This document shows, piece after piece, positions 1-10,600 of a stretch of DNA of 64,000 nt (the stretch's first letter is position 1; every line of letters starts with the position of its first letter). The position numbers and the translations under genes are program-made. The notes under the pieces are model-generated. The model ran no database searches and was not told where the DNA came from. It was given only the letters and a program-made list of their open reading frames with translations. Source of the DNA: a virus. The stretch is from positions 1-64,000 of IMG/VR virus record IMGVR_UViG_3300020190_000012; one strand, written 5' to 3'.

Positions 1-1917
1 TGGTTTTAGTGATATCATTAAAGCTGCAACACCAGCAGCATTTGGCGAAGCATAACTTGTACCATTTGTACTTACATACCCGTTATTAGCTAGAATGTAA
101 GCCTGTTGATAATTAATATTTAAAGATGGATGATCTTCTATCGTAACAGGATTAGTAACAAGGTCATGGTTCCACGATGTACTAGAATTTCCCGCTACAT
201 TAAATTTGAACAACATAGCATTTCCATTTGGGGGTAGATTGGTATGGTAGCATACATTGTTCTGACGGCAGCTGCTGTAGTGTTGTATTGTTGCCTCATT
301 AACAACTCCATTAACTGTTTGCCTGATTTTTTTTCCAATTAAAGAAGGAAGGTTTTGATCTAAATATTGCAGTATTTCATCTATTCTTTGAATATTCGCA
401 GGGCTACTTTGATATACGGTAAATTGTAAAGTTCTTGCCCATGTTGAAGGTATTGAAGAGCCAGGAGCATATATGTCAACGCCGTCTCCAAAATTAGAAA
501 AATCAGATCTATTATCATTAATGTCAGTTGATCCAACAACTATTACACTTGCAGGAATAGTGTTTGGTGATGCGGGGCAGACGGTGGTTTGTGCATTACC
601 GGCTGAAAAAAATATTTGGCAGTTTTTTTGTGTTCTACAATAAGAAGCGGTAGCTTCTATTGGAGAATGAAGGTTAGGAGAAGACAAAAAGCTGTAGCTT
701 ATGTTTATTACTCTTGCACCTTCATCAGCTGCTTTTATACAAGCCCAAGATATATTGGCCCAACCCGCACCAGCCCACCCATTTGCAATTTTGAAACTTC
801 TTGTACTTATAGATTTTGCAGTACCAGAAACACCCTTTCCATTTCCCCCAATTGCACCCGCACATCCGGCTACGCCAGTTCCATGCTGGAACTCCTCTAA
901 AACTACGGTGGGCATTCCATTTTGCGCTATACCGCCTTCGTCTCCTCTTGTACCCAAAACAGCATTATAAGCAGGAAGTCTATTTGCCTCTAAATCTTCA
1001 TGACCAACATCAATTCCTGTGTCCATGATGGCCACAACAACCTGAGTGTCTCCTGGCTCTATATCCCATGCGGCACAAGATTCCATCTTGTCGTGATGCC
1101 ATTGACTGCCTAATAATGGATCATTTGTGCAATTGGCAGCAGGATATCCAATAACGTCCTCAGTAACATAATCAAAAGCTTGAGTTAATTTTAATTCATC
1201 TATATATAAATCTACATTTTTTGATTCTGGAACTTCTATTAGGTATTGATCTATTTGAGGTATATAATCTTTAGGTAAGCCCTCTTCTATTTTAAGTAAT
1301 CCTAAATTTCTTCTATTGTTATATTCTGCCAAAGAAACTGAGCCGTCATTAGATTTAAGTTTTGCAAGAACTCTTCCAGTTTTAGTAAAATCTTGTATAT
1401 TATTTACGGGCTCTTCTTCTAACTTGGAAGAACTGCTGCTGGAAGAGGAAGAGGAAGAGGAGGAAGAAGAACTTAAAGAAGATGATGCCACGACAGGCAA
1501 AGACCATCGCAAGCCCACAATGACCTGTAAGCCGAATGCAGACTTACCATCGCTAATAGCTGCTATAAGTGCACTCGACCCGCCCTCCATTGGCGGCTGA
1601 TATGTTGATCCCAAATGGAGTACTGACGAATCCCAGCCAGCTATCAAGTTAGCAGCAGGGTTGCCGTCATAAGTTCCCATAGGCGAAACCATGAAAAATC
1701 TTCCGTAGCCAGCTGAACTCGCACTCTCCATCATTTCATAAACATGCGAATACAGACTTCCAGAAGCGCCAAAGTCCCAACTGCCAATATCGCTTTCACA
1801 CTCTTCTATGCCAAAGCCGCACATGGGCATATGAGCAACAGATCTTCCGTCTGGCATATATTTTACTGGCAAGACCCCATATGAGTCTTCTTCACGAATG
1901 CTGACGAACGATGTCAT
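1..1917 (-). CDS. Subtilisin-like serine protease (S8) fused to a virion-type N-terminus; partial at left edge
   Basis: The ATG at 1917 overlaps the stop of the upstream gene (ATGA); 639 codons are visible and the frame is open at base 1. Residues 1-144 resemble no known family and read like the neighbouring virion proteins. Residues 145-164 are almost pure serine. A helix/strand-rich stretch of about 100 residues follows, possibly an inhibitor or linker, and then an S8 domain. The catalytic Asp299 lies in IMDTGIDV, His345 in EFQHGTGVAG, the oxyanion Asn441 in FFSAGNAQ and the catalytic Ser621 in TNGTSYASPNAAGVAA, so the triad is complete. As the last visible gene of the tail-fibre block it is probably a virion-attached protease that cuts host surface proteins or matures fibres (inference). 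The protease half uses many more TTA, ATA, AGA and AAT codons than the first 144 residues, which suggests later fusion or transfer. Confidence 0.9.
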   Translation of the reverse strand, partial: MTSFVSIREEDSYGVLPVKYMPDGRSVAHMPMCGFGIEECESDIGSWDFGASGSLYSHVYEMMESASSAGYGRFFMVSPMGTYDGNPAANLIAGWDSSVLHLGSTYQPPMEGGSSALIAAISDGKSAFGLQVIVGLRWSLPVVASSSLSSSSSSSSSSSSSSSSKLEEEPVNNIQDFTKTGRVLAKLKSNDGSVSLAEYNNRRNLGLLKIEEGLPKDYIPQIDQYLIEVPESKNVDLYIDELKLTQAFDYVTEDVIGYPAANCTNDPLLGSQWHHDKMESCAAWDIEPGDTQVVVAIMDTGIDVGHEDLEANRLPAYNAVLGTRGDEGGIAQNGMPTVVLEEFQHGTGVAGCAGAIGGNGKGVSGTAKSISTRSFKIANGWAGAGWANISWACIKAADEGARVINISYSFLSSPNLHSPIEATASYCRTQKNCQIFFSAGNAQTTVCPASPNTIPASVIVVGSTDINDNRSDFSNFGDGVDIYAPGSSIPSTWARTLQFTVYQSSPANIQRIDEILQYLDQNLPSLIGKKIRQTVNGVVNEATIQHYSSCRQNNVCYHTNLPPNGNAMLFKFNVAGNSSTSWNHDLVTNPVTIEDHPSLNINYQQAYILANNGYVSTNGTSYASPNAAGVAALMISLKP

Positions 1918-3374
1918 AATTGCACCACCTGTACAACTGATGTGTTGTTTATAATCACAAACCTGTTGGCGTTGCTCACAGAAACCGCCAAATTACCAGA
2001 TTTCAAAAATCTTACAGAAGAAACAGGGCCACCCATGTTCCCAATCGAGTGCAGTGCCCCTGTCGATATCCTGAAAGCATTACCAGTCTGATCAAAAACA
2101 AAAATACCACCAGAGTTGGCAGCCAAGTCAACCGCAACCTGGTTGGGGGTGGTGCCGACGAAGACATCTGTCACTCCAACTGGTGATACCGCTGCAATAT
2201 ACATCTTGGATTGGGGATGTTGTAAAGAAACATAATACAAACCTTCAAATTCTGAAATTGCAATTGGTTTAGATAAAACGAACCCCAAGAATACTCTTGA
2301 ATCAGTGACTCTGTAAAGCCTGAATCCTTCCTGATATGGCTCTACAGAAACTATAGACGATTGCGTAGAAAGTTCAAAAAAATCAGAGTCTTCATTCAAT
2401 ACCTGGACAGTCTTAATGGTGCTCATGATCTCTCTTGGCTTGTTGCAACCTACATCTATGGCTGTCACTGTGACATTCTTTACTCCATCTCCCTCTGATA
2501 GTGTGATCACACTGTCCAAGAACGGTTGCCTTGGCTCTCCTTCATAATCTAAAACAACTTGACCGTTATCATACCTAAAAACATTAAACTTACATGAAGA
2601 AACAGAAGTGGTTTCATCAAACGCATAAAGCCTAGCAGCAACATCTGTAGATTGGACGTACAGAGCTCCCTGGGCAAGTTCGATGCTAAGATCTGGCCCT
2701 ATGGTGTCCAATACAAAAGTTCCAGTGTTTCTGACTTTCAATTTTTCTATATTGACTGCAGAAGATATTCTATTTGCAGAGTCTCTCGTATATAGAGATA
2801 TAGTGCCGTCATCGCAATTTCCAATCCTACTCAGGTCTATGGAATATCTGTCCAAAAGCCTCACTGAGTCCAATATCGGAAATTGATATATACCTAGACT
2901 CTGACTCGAAAAGTTTACAAACAATCTCACATGCTTATGTGTCGACTTCATTCTGCCAAGATTGAGTTTGATAAAAAATGGTCCGTTTAATTCTTGGTCT
3001 GTTATAGGTTCCAAAACTTCAATCTGATCAAGCTCAAATCCATAAATTGATACTGCTGAACGGTTAAAAGATATTTCAGACCTGAATCCACTCGAAGATA
3101 CCAATCGCACCCCCACATGCACTGCATCAGAATTCAAATGACTTGGTGGCAACCATGAAAATGAAGTGGAGTTTGCAGGAACCGAAGCGATAAGTATCCA
3201 TTTTGAATTTTGTGCATCTTTGGTATCAAGATTTGAGGTGGTTAATATTTCAAATGTATAAGAAGCAATTTGAGGAGGCGTCAAAGGCGGTGAAAGCCAA
3301 GATATGGCAACGTTCGTGCCATTTATGACACTGCCGCCAACAGGTGTCAAAATGGAGGGGCGAGGCACACTCAT
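1914..3374 (-). CDS. Tail-fibre/baseplate protein with FN3/Ig-like domains and a propeller-like C-terminus
   Basis: 486 residues. The ATG at 3374 is preceded by a strong GGAGGAAGGC ribosome site and overlaps the upstream stop. Residues 1-110 read as a fibronectin-III/Ig-like fold (alternating strands, SWLPP and ISWL motifs). Two further Ig-like stretches follow to about residue 325 (EVLEPITDQELNGPF, and DTIGPDLSIELAQGA typical of bacterial Ig-like repeats). The C-terminal 150 residues carry short repeated strands (YYVSLQHPQSKMYIAAVS, then GGIFVFDQTGNAFRIS) like blades of a beta-propeller. There is no signal peptide or membrane segment. Its place between other large fibre genes supports a structural role at the tail tip, perhaps in adhesion. 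The exact function is unknown; the domain calls are by pattern only. Confidence 0.75.
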   Translation of the reverse strand: MSVPRPSILTPVGGSVINGTNVAISWLSPPLTPPQIASYTFEILTTSNLDTKDAQNSKWILIASVPANSTSFSWLPPSHLNSDAVHVGVRLVSSSGFRSEISFNRSAVSIYGFELDQIEVLEPITDQELNGPFFIKLNLGRMKSTHKHVRLFVNFSSQSLGIYQFPILDSVRLLDRYSIDLSRIGNCDDGTISLYTRDSANRISSAVNIEKLKVRNTGTFVLDTIGPDLSIELAQGALYVQSTDVAARLYAFDETTSVSSCKFNVFRYDNGQVVLDYEGEPRQPFLDSVITLSEGDGVKNVTVTAIDVGCNKPREIMSTIKTVQVLNEDSDFFELSTQSSIVSVEPYQEGFRLYRVTDSRVFLGFVLSKPIAISEFEGLYYVSLQHPQSKMYIAAVSPVGVTDVFVGTTPNQVAVDLAANSGGIFVFDQTGNAFRISTGALHSIGNMGGPVSSVRFLKSGNLAVSVSNANRFVIINNTSVVQVVQL

Positions 3375-4612
3375 GCCTTCCTCCAGTAAGAAGCATCACC
3401 GAAGGCGTTCTTTCTATCCTTCGGATCTGAAAATCCTCTGTAGGAAGGCAGGGGACTTTCATCTTCTGTCCTTATATTGTCTCCAAGACCAGCAAAATCT
3501 ATGCCCTCAGAAACAAGATCAAATCCAGTAAGAGATATATTTACGCATTCGTTTGGAACACTCGGATAAAAAGCAGCAATACCATCAGTAGCAAGAACTC
3601 CATCGGATATCAGTGGTTCAAATTCTGCTTTGTAAATTCCAGCGTCGGCATCTTCAGCAGACATAATCGAAGAGAACTTTTTGACACCTCGGGTTACCAT
3701 GTGAGCCATAATCCTGTCATTATCTGATGCGGCACCCAAAGCCCCTATAGAGCCAAGTTGTATAAGTCTCTTGACGCGGTCAGGCTGAGAAAACTTGAAT
3801 CTGACCACCAACTTTTCTATTTCTTTTTCTTCACCGACCTCAAGAGCATCTATGTCGTCCGGAGTAGCTGCCTTGCCAGATGGCATCAAAAGAATTTGTG
3901 AAGAAATAACGGGGTACCCATTAAACCTAGGAGGATCTACTTCTAGTGTTTCAGCATCATCTTCAGATCCAGGGATCTTTACTTTGATGCTTACCGAGTA
4001 TGAAGGTGGTCGATAGTTGGCCAACACATTGAGAGTCATGGGTTGACTTCGCCCAAAAAATGTCAGTACTTCTGCAAAAACCTGCTTTTCACCAGATGAT
4101 GGGCTGAGAACCCAAGGAACCAAAAATTCATCCTTGGCGACAAAAATAGGCCTGAATGCAGAAGCAAGATTGTTGTTTGTTATGGCGGCTTTTTGACCAA
4201 CCGCTATCCAGTCAGAGAATGCGACATCATTCTCATTCTTAAGCCTCACTGCATATGTGCCAGGAGCTCCTATGATGTTGAGCATTATCATACAATCTTC
4301 AACCTCTGCCACAAAACCGTCTTCACCACTCGTGTCTATGAGTCTTGAAATATAATCCTTAGAAACACGCATCTTAAGAAATTCAGAGTCAGAACTTGGA
4401 GCCAAGGAAGAATTGAGAACATCTGTCATTCTACACTGGCTAAAGGAAGACTGAGATTCAGGCACCACTGGAACAGACTTACATGCAGAAGAAGAAATGA
4501 CGCAATCAAGACCGGAGCCATTCATCACGAACGATGTCAAGCCCCCCGTCCAGTCGGAGACTGATCCAAGAGAAAAAGATTCTGGTCTAATTGGCGTTGG
4601 CATGGTTGTCAA
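3371..4612 (-). CDS. Tail-tip structural protein, function unknown
   Basis: 413 residues if translation starts at the TTG at 4612, which overlaps the stop of the giant fibre gene (TTGA). An ATG nine bases downstream (4603) is an equally possible start, and neither has a clear ribosome site. The protein is acidic and beta-rich, with segments such as YSVSIKVKIPGSEDD and TYAVRLKNENDVAFS that look like Ig-type strands. No catalytic motif or membrane segment is seen. The 3' end overlaps the FN3-like fibre gene by four bases. Its position within the fibre block makes a virion role very likely; a specific family was not recognised. Confidence 0.7.
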   Translation of the reverse strand: MTTMPTPIRPESFSLGSVSDWTGGLTSFVMNGSGLDCVISSSACKSVPVVPESQSSFSQCRMTDVLNSSLAPSSDSEFLKMRVSKDYISRLIDTSGEDGFVAEVEDCMIMLNIIGAPGTYAVRLKNENDVAFSDWIAVGQKAAITNNNLASAFRPIFVAKDEFLVPWVLSPSSGEKQVFAEVLTFFGRSQPMTLNVLANYRPPSYSVSIKVKIPGSEDDAETLEVDPPRFNGYPVISSQILLMPSGKAATPDDIDALEVGEEKEIEKLVVRFKFSQPDRVKRLIQLGSIGALGAASDNDRIMAHMVTRGVKKFSSIMSAEDADAGIYKAEFEPLISDGVLATDGIAAFYPSVPNECVNISLTGFDLVSEGIDFAGLGDNIRTEDESPLPSYRGFSDPKDRKNAFGDASYWRKA

Positions 4613-7600
4613 GAATCATATAAAGGCCTAGAGCCACCCTCGCCGTCAACAGAAGACCACCTTACAGAAGACGAATCGTAGGTCGCGAATCTACACTCCG
4701 AACGGAAACCTGAGGGGTCATCTACACTATATGAACTTCCTGCCCTTCCATCCTGCCAAGATATATAGAATAAACCAAAATCAGAGCCAGCAACACTCGG
4801 TGTTTTTGCGTCAGAATGGATAGAAGACAAGTATGATATTCTGCCGTCAACCCCCGACCAACTGATAGATCTCGAGAGATACGAAGACGGATCGCACATT
4901 ATCTCAGCATCACCTGAATCAAGTTGTTCAGTGACTCCTCCGATTTCTGCTTCAACAGATACATAGTACCTGGTGTGAGGCAATATAGAAAGTCTCTGCA
5001 ATTCGGAAACGCTTGTTGAGCCAACTGTTGAAGAAGCTGAAGACATGTCGGCAAAAGCAGATTGGACACTCGAAGACGGGGAAACTCTAGGTATGAAACT
5101 GGCTGATATGGTGTTGCCTGGATAGCACACGACGCCACCAACGGGGAACGATCCTCTGCCTGCGTCCCAATAGGTAGGATAATTTAAAGAATCATACACA
5201 GCGATTGGGTTTTGCTTTTCAGCATCAGTGAATATTTTTGCCCTGAAATGAACCAGTTTGTTTTCATTAGTCCTATTTGTGTAAGAGGCTGGAACAGAAC
5301 ATCTTTGCTGCGTGGCAAACGGACAGAATATGTAACCGTTCTTTTCTATAGACTGAGCTTGACCTGCAGCAGTTATAACCCTTATTTGGGTGTACATGGA
5401 CCCAGATTTCTTTTTTACTCTGAAATCTATGGTGCGAAGATTTGCGCTGAGAGTGATGTATTCGCCATCAGTAAATCTTATAGCCCTTGATCCAGCAGAC
5501 TCCCATGACGTACCAAGCAGACCAATAACCCCATCGGTAGCAGCCAAGTCTGAAGGAGTGGCTACTATTGCAACTATCGGCGCGGAGAATGTTATTGTCG
5601 ACTGAACAAATTCTTCCACATCTATCGTGTTCCCATTATAACTGACCTGTGCAGGTATATGTATTACAAAAGATCTGTATTGAGAACCAGATGTAAACCC
5701 TGCGATAGAAGTAACGCCAGATGGCAGTGAAAGGTTAGATGTGATCTCCCCGTTGATGAGACTTATGTAGTCTGAAGGTTGCCTGCTTGGGAACGACACG
5801 GGAGCAGAGCCGGCGCTTTCCTGCACAACGACAAGCCTGATGCTTGCAGCTGTCACTGTGGGAGTCAACCCGATGAGAACTTCTCGCAGATTTGGCCATG
5901 TTTCTGCATCTGAAGAATCTAGTTGCTCCACATTTGGGCCAGATTTTTGGATTATGATGCCAACAGACTCCTGCGAGGTTGCAGAAACCATTGGCTGCAA
6001 CTCAAGCTCCCATCTGATTACGCCCTGATTTTTTATATCTTGCGGTATTGCATCAAACTGAATTTCGTAATCATTAGATGCATCGAGCGCCTGGCCTTCA
6101 GAACTCAATGTGTTTCCATTCAAAAGCCAGCCATTAGGATTTTGCGTTGATTCTGATTGATATAAAAGTTGCGAGCCGTCCTCAAGGTAGAAATTAACGA
6201 CAAACTTGAATGTTGATGTCTGTGTTGGTCTAACTGTAGCAAAAACCCCACACCTAAAAAACCTGGTTGGTAAATATGGATCGTAAGGATCTGCATCAAA
6301 AGTTCTTATGAAACCAATCGCCCTGTCTAGCAGGCAACTGTCAGATACATCTGGATCTTTACTGCTGCTAACCGATGCTGCTATTCTTGAATGATTGCCA
6401 TTCCTTTCCTGCCAAGCAACAAGCAGGCGACCATCACCATCGGCAGAAATCGACGGAACGTTCGACACACGATCATGCCTAGATATGGTCTGCGAAACCT
6501 TCATAGCTTCATCCCAGTCTCTCATCGAACATACATTTATCTGCCATGTGCCTGTTTCGTTACTTTCATAGGCAACGTGTAATTTTGCCAACTTGTCAAC
6601 AACAATTGCTGGGTCACGCTGAATACCCGCTCCTTGCCCAATCCTAGATACCGACAGACCACCTGTTGTGAAAGCACTACCAAACTGACACACAGAGGGA
6701 AGCGCAAATCCATACATTTCATCGACGCTCTGAAGCGTAAACTCATCATTAGAATATTCAGAAGCAACTGCAGATACATGCTCTATGACGATGTTGCTTC
6801 TGAATGGATCTTTGTATGTATCCACAATAAGGTCATTTATCTCTGCAGTTTCATCAGGGTTCTTCTGATATTTCAAAACTCGTCTCGACAAGTTAGGAGT
6901 TGAAAGGTAAACACGAAAAGGCCCTTGAAAGCAAACTATTGCGGTCGAACCTGCAACATCCCCTTCAGATTCGCCGCCCTGAATTAGCAAACCTTCAGAA
7001 TCAATAACTTTCAAATCTTCAGATGCAAGATAAGATATGGCAATACATTTTGCGTCCGCAATATCAACATCCGAACTGACTGCATGGTGATCTGACCGCA
7101 GATATAATCCTGAGCCTAGCGCCAAGAATGTCCCTGATGGCAGCGATAATGAGAAGCCCCAACTGACAAGTTGTCCGTCTTCCCTGAGAGCTACACAATA
7201 ATTACTGCCGCAACTCACCGCAACAAATCTACCAGAAGGTAGCGAAGAAAGACCAAACCCGCCAATGGGTTCTTCTCCCAAAAATACAAGGCTACCAGTA
7301 CCATCCACGCATATGGCAAAAGTAGAGCCTACGGAAATATCTCTCCACGAAGATCCTAGTGATGTAAGATCTGACTGAAAAGCTTCAACCACTGCGTTCT
7401 CAAGCTCAGTATTAGGTTCTCCATCTTCATCAGGCTGCGCCAACCTAACAAATCCCTTCAATATGCCTGAATCTGAAATCATCAACATGATCAGTATCGT
7501 ATTAACACCATCATAATAACTATCAGCAGAATTGGTCACCAATGCAAGACAGCCATTTCCTAGTTCAGATTTAAAGAAATCTATCAATTCACCCGAAGAA

Positions 7601-10600
7601 TCGGTGGCCAAATTGCCAGAAGAGTCCACGTACACACAACCGTTGTCTCCTTCTTGAACTTTAATATTGGCAGCACGCTTCTGATATAGTGGGTGGAGAG
7701 CAGAAAGACGCAGACTGCCGACACCAGGAGTCAACTTGACTGACATCCCCATAAAATCATTTGTCGTAACCCTGACGATTTTCGCTTCCTGATCTCCGCC
7801 AACAAACAAGAACGGACTGACCATGCCCACTGGGCAAACTAGTGAATCGTCATCCCTGTATGGTTCTATCCGCTTGGCCCGCAAAAATATGGAATATTCA
7901 GTAGAGTCAGCAAACACTCCGCTTTGGCTTATAGACCCAATTCCTCCGTGGCCAACTTTGCCTCTGCGTACAGAGTACATCCATGGATATATGTAATCAT
8001 CAGATTCATAAATCGTTCGATCGAATTCGTAGTCAGAAGACGCGTTTGGCTGAAGAACTACTGCTCTCGATTGATTTTCCTGCCTTGCAAACACAATACC
8101 AGAATACATAAAACCTGTTGGTGACGCCAACCAGTCATCAACTGCAGAAAAATTGAAAGCCATATTGATCCAGTCACCTGGATCTGAAGTCGAATTCAAA
8201 TAGTCTATGTTGCGAGCCTGTTCAAAAGAATTGGCCTGTTGAACAAATCCGCTTGGCATGCTCATGTCAAAAGAACTCAATTGAGAACCATTCGCCATAG
8301 ACAACCTATTATCCGATATGTCTATGGAGCTGATTCTCACAGCAAATCTGCCTGCTGCCAAACCATTTCTGTAGCCAATGTCGTGATGGCGGAACCAAGA
8401 TATCGAAGACATAAAAGACCCGAAACACAAATCAAATTGTCTGCGACCATCAGAAACATCCACACGCCAATCGTGAGATATTTGCGGGTCTCCATTCACC
8501 ATACAAAAAATCATATTTCTGTGCGCCAGCGGGACAAGATCTTCTGCCATCTCTGGTCCTTCAAACCTAAGAGGATCAAGGTGTGCTCTAGATGTTCGTA
8601 TGGCATGTTCGTGGTCTTTGATGAGCATGGATCCAACAGTGAACCTAAACTGATTGGAAACATCTATGATGTGGCTTGACTCATGAATTTCAAACGCATA
8701 TGGAACGCCGCCATTCCCAGATGAAGATTCACTAGACACACAATATACAACAATCTTTGCACGACCAGTATATACTGTTCTTACCAGCCCCTCATAATAT
8801 CTGGAACAAGACCCGCCAGCAGACTCAACTTGATTACACCAGTCTTGCCTGGTTTGCGTATTCCTTGCAAAGAATCTGACTGTCTCAAGCATCACGCCAA
8901 CAGTGTAATGACAAACCACCCCGTCGACACCATCAGCGGCAGGTCTTGTAAATGTCGATCCAGATGGAGTTCTCCAATACGATCCAACCAGATCAGAACA
9001 CTGAAGATTGAAGGAACTTGAACCGCCACTTTCTAGGTATCCCAGTCCTGAAGTCTGAACAACCCCACTAGGGTTGTCGTGTATGTCGTTCAATCGCAAA
9101 CTAGAAAGCAGCGGGATAAAATCTGAAAATTCTCTTGCGCTCTTACCCACGGACATGATGTTGCTATCGAAATTAAATAAACCATCATTTCGAATACTGA
9201 AGCCTCTCAAGAAATTCTTAAATTCATCATCCACTGCATCTTCAGAATGATTTCTCAAGAATGCGCCTGTGCCAGGCATCTTTGTATATACAAGTGCGTA
9301 TTGCCAACTTGTATTCGCAGCAATAGTAAAAATAACACTTCTTGCTGCGTTCGTGACAAGTACTGAAGAATTGAACGTGGTGGACGTACTCAAAACCCTG
9401 TTTGAAAGAGCTGCATGACGAGCAAAAACGGTGCTACGAACTGTTTCAACACCGAGTATGTCGGTGGTGAATGTTATAGAATTTGTTAATTGGGTAGAAT
9501 TCGGTGGTATCGCAATCACATGGACTGCTATGAAATCACCAATCTTAAAACCTGAAAGCTTGTCAGTGTCATTATTCAATGTTCCATTATCAAAGGTTCT
9601 ACCTTGCTCGTCCCTCGCGAACGGAGAAATCCCATAGAAATCAGTTCTAATTTGCAATCCATCGTCATTAGAAAAAACATCGGATATGACAGGACTTATT
9701 CCTATTGCAGAGCCAGACAGTATGTAGCCATCAAATGAAAACGATGGCTGTATGTCAACATCTGCATCAACCATGTAGCCTATAGACTTATGTGTCCCAT
9801 CAAACTGCCTTCCTGAATCATCAGTGTGGTATGGGATGATTGCACAGCATTTCGATTGAAGCGGACTGTAATCGAGGCATACCAAGTCTGACCTTGGCAT
9901 TGCCACGGATGCCCCTGCATCTGCAACCTTTATCCACCCCGTCCTGATTGATATAGGGGTATGGGATGCGGCAACAATCAACCTCAATTGGAAAAGAGCT
10001 TGAAAAGGAGAAAGAGTTAAGGAGAAATCAAAACTCTTTTTATCTGCAGAGAGTGTGAATTCGCCACCTGAAAAATTTGCCACACCTGCTCTGCTGGGGA
10101 ATGTTATGCCTGTAGGGCTAAATATGCTGTCAGTTAGAGACATCTCATCCGTCTGTCCTGCTATTGATAGTATGGCTCCATTGAAAGATATGCTGCCACT
10201 GTATATATGATTTGTAGTATTGCCAGATGGGTCTATATGGAGGATGACAGTCTCGACCAAGTCTCCCTCGAAGACTCCAGCAAAGTCTGCTTGGGATCCA
10301 TCCATTTCACGCACATTGCTCATAAAAGAACTTGAGTTACCTTCGTTAAACTGAATGCTTAATGGACAGGTTCCCAAGAACTCTCTTTTTATATATGCGG
10401 AAGAAGATGGTATAACCCCCCGCAAAAAGTTTGAAGAGTTGAACGGCAACTCCAAAATTCCCTCTGAATACTCGAGCGACAGCACAGATGAAACACGTTT
10501 TGCTGGAGCAACAACAGGACTTGTATCTAGAGAGGATGATCTGCAGAAATCGGCGACAAGCATTTTAGAAGAAAAGATGGGCGAATCTGGACCTATAGTG

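Noticed and set aside
8239-8679. 146-codon plus-strand open frame
   Set aside because: Lies wholly inside the giant fibre gene, antisense; its sequence has no ribosome site and reads as low-quality composition.
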